From: Alteromonas abrolhosensis
GTDB lineage: Bacteria > Pseudomonadota > Gammaproteobacteria > Enterobacterales > Alteromonadaceae
NCBI RefSeq assembly: GCF_001953635.1
Contig: NZ_MEJH01000002.1
Span: 248,001-312,000 of the forward strand
Direction: 5' to 3'
DNA length: 64,000 nucleotides
Below the pieces are notes generated by a model. It saw only the letters and a list, made by a program, of their open reading frames with translations. It was not told the origin of the DNA and made no database searches. This document shows positions 25,833 to 36,338 of this stretch, piece after piece. The stretch's first letter is position 1. Each line of letters begins with the position of its first letter. The translations under genes were made by a program, and so were the position numbers.

Positions 25833-27005
25833 TTAACTTCTGTGGTACTTAATTTTTCGGCTGTATCCATATGATGCCAACCACAGCACGCAGCCGCCAA
25901 GCGGGATCACCCAAAACGCTGTAGTAAGTGGCGCGAAGTTCGCCCATAGTCCGGTAGAAAACGATGCCACTTGAACACCTGTAGAGTTACCGATAATTGA
26001 AATACCAGAAAGTACGGGGCCGTTGTCACTGTCGATATTCATTGCAGCAGAAAGTGCTAGTGGGAAGAGCCCACCTAGCCCTAAGCCAAGCAGTAAATTA
26101 CCAGCACCAATCCCGTAAAATGAAGGCATTAACTTCAGTGCGAATACACCCGCTAGCGATGCTGTTGCCATAAGCACAATCATGCGGTGCACCGATACAA
26201 ATCGCAGTAAAAAGGGGAAGGTAAGGCGGCTTATCACCATACCAGCGGTAAAGAACGCCAATAAGTTTCTCGACTGCTCACCAGTAAAGCCTAAGCCGTT
26301 TTGCGCATAGCTTACAAACCAGTTCGCGTTACCGAACTCTACGGCACCATAGCCAAAGGTTAGCAAAGTTAGAAATATGAAAACGGGCTGCTTGATAATG
26401 ACCCCAAATGCCAAGGTCTTTTTAGGTGCTTTTGGCTGACCTTTAAGTACTTTTGCCTGAGAGCGCGCCGCAATAAATGCGTAGCACGAAAGCAAAATCA
26501 TAACGCCTGCCAACACCTGAATAGGTAAGCGCCAGTTGTGCTCAACAAGGTATAACAGTGTTACAAAGAACGACGCCGCAAACGTTCCTAAACTGAACAT
26601 AAAGTCCATTAAGCCCATCATAGTAAAGCGCTTTTCTGCGTACATTCGTGCAATAAGCGTGTGGCCAATAGTAAATATTGTTGAGCTCACCACACCTATT
26701 AATACCGCTAACACCAAAAACCATTGCCAAGCGGTAAGCACTGACACAAGCAGCAACAACGCCGTATTCATACTGAATAACGAGGCTAATAGCGGCATAT
26801 ATTCGAAGCGACTGGCATACTTGCCACCAATCACAGCGCCTAACATCATGCCTACAGAGAAAAGCGAAAAAAGTGCGCCACTGACTACTTCAGACATTTG
26901 CAAATCGGCTGCAATATCTGGCAGTAATATTCCCCACAAGAGAAACAATTTACCAATTAGAAAAAAACCAGCGAAAATAACGATGGTGGCAGGAAGTCGG
27001 CTCAT
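25833..27005 (-). CDS. Major facilitator superfamily transporter
   Basis: The 390-residue protein has about twelve hydrophobic helices. It begins SRLPATIVIFAGFFLIGKLFLLWGILLPDIAADLQMSEVVSGALFSLFSVGMMLGAVIGG, the N-terminal MFS bundle, with a family-like loop GGKYASRFEYMPLL. The C-terminal bundle includes MIVLMATASLAGVF and GLGLGGLFPLALSAAMN. It resembles sugar-type (FucP/YfkF-like) MFS permeases, but the substrate is not readable. A Shine-Dalgarno (ggag) precedes ATG 27005. It lies 140 bp downstream of, and on the same strand as, the GH31 gene, suggesting uptake of the sugar released by that enzyme. Confidence 0.88.
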   Translation of the reverse strand: MSRLPATIVIFAGFFLIGKLFLLWGILLPDIAADLQMSEVVSGALFSLFSVGMMLGAVIGGKYASRFEYMPLLASLFSMNTALLLLVSVLTAWQWFLVLAVLIGVVSSTIFTIGHTLIARMYAEKRFTMMGLMDFMFSLGTFAASFFVTLLYLVEHNWRLPIQVLAGVMILLSCYAFIAARSQAKVLKGQPKAPKKTLAFGVIIKQPVFIFLTLLTFGYGAVEFGNANWFVSYAQNGLGFTGEQSRNLLAFFTAGMVISRLTFPFLLRFVSVHRMIVLMATASLAGVFALKLMPSFYGIGAGNLLLGLGLGGLFPLALSAAMNIDSDNGPVLSGISIIGNSTGVQVASFSTGLWANFAPLTTAFWVIPLGGCVLWLASYGYSRKIKYHRS

Positions 27006-27145
27006 TTAGGCTCCATGGCTGATATCATTAGAAAGACATCCGATTTAGGCGTGAGGGCACAGCGTAGTTATGCCCTTGACCACAAAGTGAACCTTTTGAG
27101 GGCGCTGACTTTTACTGTGCAAGAAAGAACAGCAGCCCTTAATTA

Positions 27146-29563
27146 TCACATAATCACTACCTTTACAGATTGCTGATAATCGCAAGAAATTGCAAGTGAA
27201 AGCGTTTTCCCTTTTTCATCCCACATTACAGGCACGCTCCTGCCATCAAGTGAAACGCTCTGTGGTTTTTCGCTTAAACCATGCACGATGTAAGTGATAT
27301 CTCGCTGCTTAGGCATACCTATATAGCTGCCTTCACTATCAAGCGTCAGGGTTAATGCGGCCTTATCGTCTACTGACGCATTAAGAAGTAGCTTTGTATA
27401 TAAGCCTTTTTTGACAGGCGCTGGATTTTTGCCGTCATCCTCGTAATAAGTATATGAAGATGAATTCACTGAATTGTCATGCCAGTAATGCATTTCTATT
27501 TTACGGGCATCAAACTGCTCTGTGCGGCTAAGCCCGTCAGCCATTGGCATAAAGCTTCCTGCTTTTACCCACACCGGGAAATTATCTTGGCTTAGCGGGT
27601 AGTTAACGGTTTGACCACCTTGGTATTTCGTATCAGAGAAAAAATCAAACCATACGCCTTCAGGCAACTTGGTCGGCCACACCGTTTGGTTAGCGCTAGT
27701 CACAGGCGAAACTAACAGACCATCGCCCCACAGATAACTGTCTGCATTTTCAAACCAATCGCGTTCACCATACGCCATAGCTAACGGGCGCATTAATGGC
27801 GTGCCGTAAAGCGCATTTTCAAAGGCAAGTGAATAGTTGTAAGGCAGCATGTCGTAGCGAAGTTGGATAAACTTGCGCGCAATAGACTTTACGGGATCGG
27901 CGTGGAAAATTGGCTCTGGCGCAATATTATCTTGAGCATGAGGCCTAAATACCGGTGAAAAGGTACCGAACTGAAGCCATCTTGTATAAAGCTCAGGATC
28001 AAAGATTTCGCCTCCAGCAAACCCACCTAAGTCGGAATGGGTATACGCCATTCCAAAAACACTCATTTGAAGTGCCAACTCTACCTGAGGTTTAAGTCCG
28101 CCCCAACTTCGACTCACATCGCCTGTCCACGGCACCATGCCGTATCGTTGACTGCCCAAAAAGCCTGAACGCATCAGCACGAACGGACGCGTGTCGGGTT
28201 GTAGCGCAGTTAAATTGTTATACAGGGTTTTCGCCCACTGATGACCGTAAGCATTGTGCACTTCTGCGCCGCTTACTTTTGTAGACTGCCACATGTGCTG
28301 AATATCATCAGGGTGCACTTCAGGCTCGCCCAAGTCGCCCCACCAGCCAGCAACGCCCTGTGCAGCAAGCTTTTCATAGTATTGCCAAAACCAATCTTGA
28401 CCCGCTTCACTGAACACATCAACAATGCCGGTATTGCCAAAATAAAAATCGAAGGTATACGGCGCACCGTTATCGTTTTGAGCAAGGGCATTATTGGCAA
28501 CGGCGCTTTCCCATTGTTTTGACGTCGTAAGAATAAAAGGCTCTGTTATCAGCACGGTTTTCACGTCTTGAGCGCGTAGCTCACTAATCATTTTCTCGGG
28601 CTCAGGGAAAGTGCCGGCGTCCCAGCTTAGATTCCCCATGTGCCCCTTAATGTCTTTGCCAAACCAATATAAATCGAGCACTACGGCATCAACGGGAATA
28701 TCTTGCGTATTAAAGGCATCGATGACATCCATAACTTCATTTTGAGATTTATAGCCAAATCGAGACGCAAAGTTACCTAATAGCCAGCGTGGAGGAAGCG
28801 GCTGTTTTCCCGTAACTGCTACGGTATTCGTAACCGTGTCTTCTAAATTTTCACCCAACACCATGATGTAGCTAGCACGGCCGCCTTGTGCCTTAAATAG
28901 CAACTCGTCGCCGTTCGTTTTGCCAATATCTAGTTCACCAGAAGCGGTGTTATCGAACAATACGCTGTAATTTTTTGACGACATCACAGCCGACAAGCCA
29001 AAGTACATCTGATTTGAAGACGTGGTGTAGCCATAGTGTGCTTTGTTATATAGCGGCATGCTATGACCACGACGATCCATACCTAAAACGCGCTGGCCGC
29101 CACCGTAGAGTTTTTCTTTTTCATCAAGCGTGAACGACAAACGCACACCTTCATCGGATATAGAAAGGCCACCGCGTTCTTTAGCAACAACTTCACTGTT
29201 AAGTGCATAGCTTATTAGGTGACTTTGCTTATCAATGCTTGCAGAAATATCCTTGTAAGTTAGCGTGATGGAGTTTGGGGTTTCTGACACGTTTATATCA
29301 AGCTTATTGGAAGCAGCATCGTCAGGTAATGCCATAGACGGTAAATTTACATAAGGCTTACCGCTGTCATTCGTTAAAAAAGTAACCTGAAAGCTGTTGT
29401 TTCCTATCACCGTTACCGTGAAATCATTAGTGTTGGTATCAATGTGAAGGGCATTGCCTTGTAACGAGAACTTTTCAACATCGGCAAAAACACCGCCTGA
29501 GGTTAGCGCCAAAGCAGATAATAAAGTGGCTGGTAGAGTAAATCGCTTGTGCCTTTTCGTCAT
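27146..29563 (-). CDS. Exported glycoside hydrolase family 31 enzyme
   Basis: The 805-residue protein has a signal peptide (SALALTSGGVFADVE). An N-terminal beta-sandwich (about 28-240) precedes the GH31 barrel starting near PPRWLLGNFASRFGYKSQNE. The catalytic nucleophile is Asp410 in WWGDLGEPE and the acid/base is probably Asp482 in PWTGDVSRSW. Other GH31 marks are VVLDLYWFGKD and RWLQFGTFSPVFRPHAQ. The C-terminal sandwich domains (about 600-805) are present. GH31 covers alpha-glucosidases, alpha-xylosidases and others; the specificity here is not certain. Good Shine-Dalgarno (aaagg, 7 bases). With the MFS gene downstream it forms a small sugar-use pair. Confidence 0.93.
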   Translation of the reverse strand: MTKRHKRFTLPATLLSALALTSGGVFADVEKFSLQGNALHIDTNTNDFTVTVIGNNSFQVTFLTNDSGKPYVNLPSMALPDDAASNKLDINVSETPNSITLTYKDISASIDKQSHLISYALNSEVVAKERGGLSISDEGVRLSFTLDEKEKLYGGGQRVLGMDRRGHSMPLYNKAHYGYTTSSNQMYFGLSAVMSSKNYSVLFDNTASGELDIGKTNGDELLFKAQGGRASYIMVLGENLEDTVTNTVAVTGKQPLPPRWLLGNFASRFGYKSQNEVMDVIDAFNTQDIPVDAVVLDLYWFGKDIKGHMGNLSWDAGTFPEPEKMISELRAQDVKTVLITEPFILTTSKQWESAVANNALAQNDNGAPYTFDFYFGNTGIVDVFSEAGQDWFWQYYEKLAAQGVAGWWGDLGEPEVHPDDIQHMWQSTKVSGAEVHNAYGHQWAKTLYNNLTALQPDTRPFVLMRSGFLGSQRYGMVPWTGDVSRSWGGLKPQVELALQMSVFGMAYTHSDLGGFAGGEIFDPELYTRWLQFGTFSPVFRPHAQDNIAPEPIFHADPVKSIARKFIQLRYDMLPYNYSLAFENALYGTPLMRPLAMAYGERDWFENADSYLWGDGLLVSPVTSANQTVWPTKLPEGVWFDFFSDTKYQGGQTVNYPLSQDNFPVWVKAGSFMPMADGLSRTEQFDARKIEMHYWHDNSVNSSSYTYYEDDGKNPAPVKKGLYTKLLLNASVDDKAALTLTLDSEGSYIGMPKQRDITYIVHGLSEKPQSVSLDGRSVPVMWDEKGKTLSLAISCDYQQSVKVVIM

Positions 29564-29727
29564 GCTAAAACCTTTCTTTTCGTTTCAGCTTTGTACAGCC
29601 CATGCACACACTGAAAACCTAATTATGTTAAGTAAATGATAACGGCAGGCAGTAACGACTTAAATAAACATACGTATTCATTGTGTGAAAAATGTTAACA
29701 GGCAGGGCGCTATTAGTGTTCAGGCAT

Positions 29728-29753
29728 AAAAAAGCCCGCAACACGGTGCGGGC
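29728..29753 (-). terminator. Intrinsic terminator of pckA
   Basis: Read on the minus strand, the 7-bp stem gcccgca (29747-29753) and tgcgggc (29734-29740) with a 6-base loop is followed by a run of T. It lies 54 bases after the pckA stop. Confidence 0.85.
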
Positions 29754-29806
29754 AAAACATCAATCACGTTGAGTGTGATGAACGTTGGGAAGGGGCGAAC
29801 GGGGTA

Positions 29807-31369
29807 TTAGTTACCCGGTCCGGCTTTAACGATAGCGTCGCTAACGTCATACTTTTCAAAATTCTGTTTAAAGTCGTTAACTAAGTTAGCGGCGTATTCG
29901 TTGTACTTCTCTTTGTCAGCCCACGTGTTCTGAGGCACAAGCAAATTGCTGTCTACACCGTCTACCGCCACTGGCACATCTAGGTTTAACGCGTCAATGT
30001 GCTGGGTTTCAACATCAGCCAAGTTACCCGATACAATCGCATCGATGATAGCGCGCGTAGTGGGGATATCAAAACGGCTACCTGTGCCGTAAGGGCCGCC
30101 TGTCCAACCGGTATTAACCAAGTAAACCTTAGCGCCGAACGCTTTAACACGTTTAATCAGAAGCTCTGCATACACGCCTGCTGGACGCGGGAAGAAAGGC
30201 GCACCAAAACACGTTGAGAAGGTTGACTCGATATCGCTAGTAGAACCAATTTCAGTAGAGCCTACTTTCGCTGTGTAACCGCTTAGGAAGTGATACGCCG
30301 CAGCTTCTTCACTTAGCACTGAAACAGGAGGCAATACGCCACTTACGTCGCAGGTCAAAAATACGACTGAGCGAGGTTCACCACCTCGGTTTTCAGCAAC
30401 GCGCTTTTCAATGTGCGAAAGCGGGTAGGCCGCACGTGAGTTTTGGGTTAACGACGTGTCGGTATAATCTGGCGTGCGTGTTTCATCAAGCACTACGTTT
30501 TCTAGGATGGTACCAAACTTGATAGCATTCCAAATTACAGGCTCGTTCTTTTGAGATAGGTCGATACATTTAGCGTAACAACCGCCTTCGATATTAAATA
30601 CGCTACCTGGTGCCCAGCCGTGCTCGTCATCACCAATCAAGAAACGCTTAGGATCGGCTGAAAGTGTTGTTTTGCCAGTACCTGAAAGACCAAAGAACAA
30701 GGTCACATCGCCTTCTTCACCCACGTTGGCTGAACAGTGCATAGGTAGCACGTCTTTTGCCGGAAGCAGGAAGTTTTGCACTGAGAACATGGCTTTTTTC
30801 ATTTCACCCGCGTAACGCATGCCCGCAAGCAATACGCGTTTTTTCGCGAAGTTGATGATAACTGTGCCGTCGCTGTTTGTACCGTCACGCTCTGGCTCAC
30901 AGGTGAAACCAGGTACATTCAGAATTTGCCAAGGCTGGTCGCCTTTAACATTCCACTGCTCTGGGATAATAAAAAGGTTACGAGCAAAAACATGCTGCCA
31001 CGCAGTTTGCGTTCTTACTTCTAGCCACAAGGCATGTTCAGGGTCTGAGCCCACTTGAAGGTGTGAAAGAAAGTGTTCTTGGGTAGACAGGTAAGCTTCA
31101 ACGCGATCCCACAGCGCATCGAATTTATCAGAATCAAAAGGCTTGTTTACCTTGCCCCAATCAATGTCGTTTTCTGTCGTAGGCTCTTTAACGATGAATC
31201 TATCGTTTGGAGAGCGACCTGTACGTTTTCCGGTTTCAACGACTAGCGCACCGTTTTTATCGAGGACACCTTCGCCGCGCTTTACGGCGCGCTCGATAAG
31301 TTCTGCATTTGGCAGGTCGGTGAGTGGCGTTACTTTCAGATCCGTTTGAATTGAGGCTGCTGCGGTCAT
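29807..31369 (-). CDS. pckA: Phosphoenolpyruvate carboxykinase (ATP)
   Basis: This cytoplasmic enzyme converts oxaloacetate to phosphoenolpyruvate for gluconeogenesis. The 520-residue protein has [15 protein letters not shown] near the start. The P-loop is [13 protein letters not shown] and the adjacent metal/substrate loop is LIGDDEHGW. Other marks are [24 protein letters not shown] and TGWTGGPYG. All are signatures of the ATP-dependent family. ATG 31369 has agggt upstream. It is a single gene with its own terminator and a long upstream region. Confidence 0.98.
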   Translation of the reverse strand: MTAAASIQTDLKVTPLTDLPNAELIERAVKRGEGVLDKNGALVVETGKRTGRSPNDRFIVKEPTTENDIDWGKVNKPFDSDKFDALWDRVEAYLSTQEHFLSHLQVGSDPEHALWLEVRTQTAWQHVFARNLFIIPEQWNVKGDQPWQILNVPGFTCEPERDGTNSDGTVIINFAKKRVLLAGMRYAGEMKKAMFSVQNFLLPAKDVLPMHCSANVGEEGDVTLFFGLSGTGKTTLSADPKRFLIGDDEHGWAPGSVFNIEGGCYAKCIDLSQKNEPVIWNAIKFGTILENVVLDETRTPDYTDTSLTQNSRAAYPLSHIEKRVAENRGGEPRSVVFLTCDVSGVLPPVSVLSEEAAAYHFLSGYTAKVGSTEIGSTSDIESTFSTCFGAPFFPRPAGVYAELLIKRVKAFGAKVYLVNTGWTGGPYGTGSRFDIPTTRAIIDAIVSGNLADVETQHIDALNLDVPVAVDGVDSNLLVPQNTWADKEKYNEYAANLVNDFKQNFEKYDVSDAIVKAGPGN

Positions 31370-31815
31370 GGCTGTTACCCTATATGTAATTTTTCAAAAG
31401 CACTTTCAAAAAAGTATCACCTCTTAGAGTGTAATGTAAACAAGGCCTAGCAAGCATTTATAAAACACATACTCACTATTTCTTACAACGGAATTTCATA
31501 AATATTGTAAATTAATTACAAGGAAAGCCTTTTCCTTGGATATAAATGCAAAAATAAGGCGTAGAAAACCTATATTGATCGATGAATTTCAAAATAAAAC
31601 ATGACAGTTTTCTTTCGAAAGAAGAGATGAAAACTTTCACTAGTACAGGAATAAAAGAAAGATTGAACTGTGTAGAAAAGTTAAACACTTACAGATGAGC
31701 AATTTTTAACCACAAGTGAAGTGTTGAACAAACCCGTCGATGTATGTTTTGAGGAGCTCAGATACAAAAAAGCACCTTCGAATGAAGGCGCTTTAATAAA
31801 GCAGTAAATATGTAG
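31370..31815. other. Long upstream region of pckA and hslO terminator
   Basis: No gene is seen in these 446 bases. The right part (31766-31792) holds the hslO terminator. The A/T-rich left part (31400-31760) must contain the leftward pckA promoter. I cannot name an operator, though pckA is often catabolite-controlled. Confidence 0.5.
31766..31792 (-). terminator. Intrinsic terminator of hslR-hslO
   Basis: On the minus strand an 8-bp imperfect stem (gcgccttc and gaaggtgc, separated by a 4-base loop) is followed by six T residues. It lies about 25 bases after the hslO stop. Confidence 0.8.
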
Positions 31816-32715
31816 TTACTGATTTGAAGACGGTGCGTCGAAGTTGCCGCTGTGAATGGCCTCTACGTCGATACTATCGAAGCAATATTCGGTATGACAA
31901 TACTGACAATTCATTTTGATCGCGCCTTCTTCAGCAATAATTGCATGAAGTTCAGACTTCTCAACATGACGAAGTGCTTCTGCGCTGCGCTCCTTTGAGC
32001 ATGAGCAAGCGAAGGTTACGTCTTTAGCTGGGTACACTTCCACATCTTCTTGGTGGTAAAGACGATATAAAATGTCTTCAACCGACAAAGAAAACATCTC
32101 TTCTTTGGTCAATGTTTGAGTAAGCTTAGTGATATGAGCAAACTCATTGGCTTGCGACACATCGGTAGCGCTGGCATCGGTAGGTAATACCTGAAGCAAC
32201 ACACCCGACGCTTTTGCGTGTTCTGGATCGCTTAGATCTGTCATCAAGTGAACGCTAGTTGCTAGCTGCTCTGACTGAGCAAAGTAACTCTCAATACATT
32301 CTGAAAGTGAAGGTTTATCCAATGCTACAACGCCCTGGTAACGTTCGCCTTCATCTGGAGTGATAGTAATGACCAATACCGCCTGAGACAAAAGCTCTGA
32401 GAACGTTTCAGGTAATGTTTCTAATGTCTCGTCCCAGCGAGCTACACCGCGAAGCGTTTGTTCGTGAGTGGCGTTTAATACCGCGTAACTTACCGGGCCT
32501 TTACTTTGAATTTGAAGTGAAATTTCACCTTTAAACTTAAGCGTTGCCGTTAACAATGACGTCGCTGCCGCCATTTCACTTAACAATGTTTGAATTTGCA
32601 CAGGGTATTCATAGCTGTGCACAATTTGCGTTAAGCTCTCATCAAGACGAACTAATTCGCCACGGACGTTAGCTTGGGTAAATAAGAAGCGGTGTAATTT
32701 ATCGAAATCGCTCAT
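31816..32715 (-). CDS. hslO: Redox-regulated chaperone Hsp33
   Basis: Hsp33 becomes active as a holdase when oxidation releases its zinc. ATG 32715 (MSDFDKLHRFLFTQANVRGELVRL) is chosen by family alignment and the aggat site before it; the longer frame overlaps hslR. The C-terminal zinc switch shows CSC (TFACSCSK) and CQYC (NCQYCHTEYCF), the CxC/CxxC pattern. Length is about 299, close to the family norm of 290. It lies directly downstream of hslR with a 23-bp gap, as in E. coli. Confidence 0.96.
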   Translation of the reverse strand: MSDFDKLHRFLFTQANVRGELVRLDESLTQIVHSYEYPVQIQTLLSEMAAATSLLTATLKFKGEISLQIQSKGPVSYAVLNATHEQTLRGVARWDETLETLPETFSELLSQAVLVITITPDEGERYQGVVALDKPSLSECIESYFAQSEQLATSVHLMTDLSDPEHAKASGVLLQVLPTDASATDVSQANEFAHITKLTQTLTKEEMFSLSVEDILYRLYHQEDVEVYPAKDVTFACSCSKERSAEALRHVEKSELHAIIAEEGAIKMNCQYCHTEYCFDSIDVEAIHSGNFDAPSSNQ

Positions 32716-32738
32716 AAGTAATCCTGTTGAGCAGCTCA

Positions 32739-33143
32739 CTATTGCTGCTTAAATTTAATAATCTGTCGTCGCTGCTTTTTATCAGGTCTATGATCTGGTT
32801 TAGGGCTGTGAAATGCGTTCATTTTGCGCGCAGCTTGGTTTTCTTCACGTTTTGTTACACTTTCAACCGTCTCTTCGAACAGCGCTTGCGCCAAAGGCGC
32901 GCTCAATCGCTTGTCGCTTAAGCCTAGCACCTTAATTTCACGATTATCCCATCCTGAGGGAACTTTAATCATGGCGCCAAGCTCTACATGCTTGCCAGGT
33001 TTGGCTCTTTGCCCGTTGTACTGGACTTTTCCCGACTGCACCATGTCTCTTGCTATTGCGCGGGTCTTAAAGAACCTTGCAGCCCATAGCCACTTGTCCA
33101 GCCTGACATTTTGTGTTGTATTGTTGCTATCCGATTGGCTCAT
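32739..33143 (-). CDS. hslR: Ribosome-associated heat shock protein Hsp15
   Basis: Hsp15 binds 50S subunits that still carry nascent chains on tRNA and helps recycle them. The 134-residue protein has the S4-type RNA-binding domain NVRLDKWLWAARFFKTRAIARDMVQSGKVQYNGQRAKPGKHVELG and a basic tail (PDHRPDKKQRRQIIKFKQQ) as in E. coli HslR. It is first in the hslR-hslO operon and divergent from gspC, with 129 bp between the starts. Confidence 0.95.
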   Translation of the reverse strand: MSQSDSNNTTQNVRLDKWLWAARFFKTRAIARDMVQSGKVQYNGQRAKPGKHVELGAMIKVPSGWDNREIKVLGLSDKRLSAPLAQALFEETVESVTKREENQAARKMNAFHSPKPDHRPDKKQRRQIIKFKQQ

Positions 33144-33222
33144 GTAATATTTTCGTAATGGTGTGGCTTTAGTGTTGTGACCCTCACCTTTACTAGGCTA
33201 TTATGGGTTTGCTAAAGCGCGG

Positions 33223-33249
33223 TTAACCAAAAATTCACTATATTATAAT
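33223..33249 (+). promoter_or_regulatory. Possible promoter of the gsp operon
   Basis: A perfect -10 hexamer tataat lies at 33244-33249, 23 bases before the gspC start. The best -35 match, ttaacc at 33223-33228, agrees at four positions but the spacing is 15 bp, shorter than usual. The neighbouring sequence is A/T-rich. Confidence 0.4.
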
Positions 33250-33272
33250 AAAGCAGTACCATCAGTGGCAGC

Positions 33273-34190
33273 ATGACATTCAATAAACCCAACCCACAAT
33301 CTCTGGTTGTTTATCTGAACCAGCATCAAAAACAGCTACATACCATCGTAGTGGTTCTGCTCAGCCTGTATTTAATTGCATTTGCTGCCAAACTCGTGTG
33401 GCGAATTATACCCGAACCTCAACTATCTGCGACACCCACAGTAAGCCGTGCTCCGGTTATTTCTTCGTCGTCAGGCCAAAATGGGGTCAACATTGCCAAA
33501 ATACAACAGTTGAATCTGTTTGGTAATGCAGCGGCTAAACCCGCGGAACCGGTAGCCGAAGTTACTGACGCGCCAGAGACACGCTTAAATTTGACCCTGA
33601 CCGGCGTTGTTGCCAGTTCAGAGCAGGAAGCGGGCACCGCTATTATAGAAAATCGCGGCAGCCAAGCAGTATATGGTTTAGGTGAAAAGATTGAAGACAC
33701 CAACGCCACGTTGCAAAAGGTGTATAACGATCGCGTTATTATTAAGAACGGGGTAAGAAACGAAACCCTGATGCTTGACGGAATTGATTACGATGAAGCT
33801 AATCGTCGCCGTGAAATGCAAGCGAGAAACCGACCTGAGCCGCAGGAAGAGGAAGAAGATACAGTTGAGCTTAGCGAAGAAGCGCTAGAAGCAACCGCTG
33901 CTCTGCGAGAACGCCCCGCTAACTTCACAGACTTTATTTCAATATCGCCAAAAACCGAAGAAGGCCAGCTTATTGGTTATCAAGTAAGTCCTGGCAAAGA
34001 ACCTGAATTATTTAAATCGGCAGGGCTTCAGGCTGGCGATGTCATTACACAAATTAACGGGCTAGACCTTACCGACTTGCAGCAATCGCAAGAGGCACTG
34101 TCTGAGCTACGCAATGCACAAACAATAGAATTAACGATTATTCGAGATGGCAGCTTAACCACGCTTTACCTAGATTTACCTGAATCGTGA
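33273..34190 (+). CDS. gspC: Type II secretion system protein C (GspC)
   Basis: GspC links the inner-membrane platform to the secretin. The 305-residue protein has a short cytoplasmic start, one TM (about 22-42, TIVVVLLSLYLIAFAAKLVW) and a flexible linker. The periplasmic homology region follows (about 65-160; LNLFGNAA, LNLTLTGVVAS, AIIENRGSQAVYGLGEKI). A C-terminal PDZ domain lies at about 220-305 (GYQVSPGKEPELFKSAGLQAGDVITQINGLDLTD). It is the first gene of a gspC-to-N operon; gspD follows after a 95-bp gap. Confidence 0.95.
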   Translation: MTFNKPNPQSLVVYLNQHQKQLHTIVVVLLSLYLIAFAAKLVWRIIPEPQLSATPTVSRAPVISSSSGQNGVNIAKIQQLNLFGNAAAKPAEPVAEVTDAPETRLNLTLTGVVASSEQEAGTAIIENRGSQAVYGLGEKIEDTNATLQKVYNDRVIIKNGVRNETLMLDGIDYDEANRRREMQARNRPEPQEEEEDTVELSEEALEATAALRERPANFTDFISISPKTEEGQLIGYQVSPGKEPELFKSAGLQAGDVITQINGLDLTDLQQSQEALSELRNAQTIELTIIRDGSLTTLYLDLPES

Positions 34191-34285
34191 CAGCAGCGGT
34201 AACAGCGCTATTTTGTTGCTAGGTAAGCAGAAGAACAATTAAAGCAAATCGGTCATCGACAAGTTAGGAAATGAAGGACGTTAGA

Positions 34286-36337
34286 ATGAAAAGGCGCACT
34301 AGCCAAAAACTATTATCTCGCTTGAGCACAGCCATGTGCACGGCGCTTCTGTGTTTCTCGGTGACAGCCGCTGAGTACATGCCTAATTTCAAAGATACCG
34401 ACATTAACGAGTTCATTAATATCGTTGGTAAAAATCTAGAGCGCACTATTATTGTCGACCCCAACGTACGTGGGAAAATAAGCGTACGCAGCTACGACAT
34501 GCTCGATGAAGATCAGTATTACCAGTTTTTCCTAAACGTACTTCAAGTGTATGACTTCGCCGTTGTAGAAATGCCTAGCGGTATTTTGAAAGTGGTTCGC
34601 TCTAAAGACGCCAAAACATCGAACATTCCAGTAGTGGAAGGCGCTAACCGCGACGGCGACGAAATGATCACTCGCGTTGTTCCCGTGTATAACGTACCGG
34701 TACGTGAACTTGCGCCTATTTTACGCCAGCTAAATGACCAAGCGGGCGGCGGTAACGTAGTTAGCCACGACCCATCAAATGTGATGATGCTAACCGGCCG
34801 TGCTGCGGTAGTTAATCGACTGGTAGAAATTATCGAGCGCGTGGACCGTGCCGGTGACGAAGAAGTTGAAATTGTTAAGCTTCGCTATGCGTCAGCATCA
34901 GAAATGGTGCGCATTATTGACAGCATTAATAAGTCACAAGGCAAAGCCAATACTGGTACTAAGTCTGAGCCTCGCGTAGTGGCAGACGACAGAACTAACT
35001 CAGTTATTGTAAGCGGCGATATTAAAGCGCGTCAGCGTCTTATTAACCTTATTCAGCGCATGGACCAAGAGCTTGAATCAAACGGTAATACCCGCGTGCT
35101 GTTTCTTAATTACGCCAAAGCGGAAGATTTAGTAAAAGTATTACAGGGCGTATCTGCAAGCATTCAAGCTGAAGAGCAAGGCGGCGGTACTACGTCACGT
35201 CGAGCTGGCTCTAACCGTGAAATCAGCATTGATGCGCACGAAGATTCTAATGCCATTGTTATTACCGCAGAGCCGGACATGATGCGCTCATTAGAAGAGG
35301 TTGTACGTCAACTTGATATTCGCCGCGCGCAAGTACAAGTTGAAGCCATCATTGTTGAGGTCTTTGAAGGTGACGGCACTACTTTGGGTGTGCAGTGGGT
35401 GTCAGAACAAGGTGGTGGTACCCAGTTTAATAATGGTGTTGTACCAGTGGGAAGCCTAGCGGTTGCGCTAAAACAAGCTGAAGAAGATACTAATACTGAA
35501 ACCTATGTGTCTGATGACGGCTCTCCTTATACGGTAACAAACACGCGAGAAGGCGATTACACTGCATTGGCGAGCCTTTTAGGCGGTGCTAATGGCTTAA
35601 TTGCGGGCGTTATCGAAAATGGCTGGGGTGCTGTGGTACAAGCGGTCAGCACAGATACCAACTCAAATATTCTTGCCACGCCTCACTTAACGACTATGGA
35701 TAACGAAGAAGCGTTTTTCATCGTGGGTCAGGAAGTGCCTATTATTACAGGTACAACAACGGGCGCGAATAACTCTAACCCTTTCCAAACTGTTGACCGC
35801 CAAGAAGTGGGTATCAAACTTAAAGTGACGCCACAAATCAATGAAGGCGATGCGGTACAACTGCTTATTGAACAGGAAGTGTCTAGCGTGAGCGGCGCAA
35901 CGTCAGTAGATATTTCAATTAACAAGCGTGAAATTAAGACCACGGTTATTGTTGATGATGGCGGTACTATTGTTCTTGGCGGCCTTATCGACGAAGACGT
36001 TCAAGAGAGTGAATCTAAGGTACCACTACTGGGTGATATTCCAATTCTAGGCCATTTATTCAAATCTACATCAACCAGCAAGCGTAAGCGTAACTTGATG
36101 GTGTTCTTGAAACCGACCATTGTCCGTGACGGTGCAACCATGAATACAATCAGCCATCGCAAATACAATTACATTCGTGCACTGCAGCTAAAACGCCAGC
36201 AAGAAGGTGTTTCGCTAATGCCTTACGAAGAAACCCCGACTATTCCACAATGGGATGATGCGCTAGCGTTGCCACCTTCATTCGAAGAGTACCTTTCTGA
36301 GAAAGAGAAGCAGAAACAAGAAGAAGGTAACGACTAG
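34286..36337 (+). CDS. gspD: Type II secretion secretin GspD
   Basis: GspD forms the outer-membrane pore. ATG 34286 ([10 protein letters not shown]...) has aaggac 7 bases upstream; ATG 34271 is five codons earlier and its site is too close. The signal peptide is cut near [10 protein letters not shown]. The N0 domain begins [33 protein letters not shown]1-N3 repeats follow (about 125-355). The secretin core (about 360-625) has [46 protein letters not shown] and [13 protein letters not shown] [31 protein letters not shown]. The last 50 residues are charged. A pilotin is not visible in the window. Confidence 0.97.
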   Translation: MKRRTSQKLLSRLSTAMCTALLCFSVTAAEYMPNFKDTDINEFINIVGKNLERTIIVDPNVRGKISVRSYDMLDEDQYYQFFLNVLQVYDFAVVEMPSGILKVVRSKDAKTSNIPVVEGANRDGDEMITRVVPVYNVPVRELAPILRQLNDQAGGGNVVSHDPSNVMMLTGRAAVVNRLVEIIERVDRAGDEEVEIVKLRYASASEMVRIIDSINKSQGKANTGTKSEPRVVADDRTNSVIVSGDIKARQRLINLIQRMDQELESNGNTRVLFLNYAKAEDLVKVLQGVSASIQAEEQGGGTTSRRAGSNREISIDAHEDSNAIVITAEPDMMRSLEEVVRQLDIRRAQVQVEAIIVEVFEGDGTTLGVQWVSEQGGGTQFNNGVVPVGSLAVALKQAEEDTNTETYVSDDGSPYTVTNTREGDYTALASLLGGANGLIAGVIENGWGAVVQAVSTDTNSNILATPHLTTMDNEEAFFIVGQEVPIITGTTTGANNSNPFQTVDRQEVGIKLKVTPQINEGDAVQLLIEQEVSSVSGATSVDISINKREIKTTVIVDDGGTIVLGGLIDEDVQESESKVPLLGDIPILGHLFKSTSTSKRKRNLMVFLKPTIVRDGATMNTISHRKYNYIRALQLKRQQEGVSLMPYEETPTIPQWDDALALPPSFEEYLSEKEKQKQEEGND

Positions 36338-36338
36338 C

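Noticed and set aside
26536..27009. 157-codon plus-strand frame opposite the MFS gene
   Set aside because: It is fully antisense to a clear transporter gene and its translation shows no family features.
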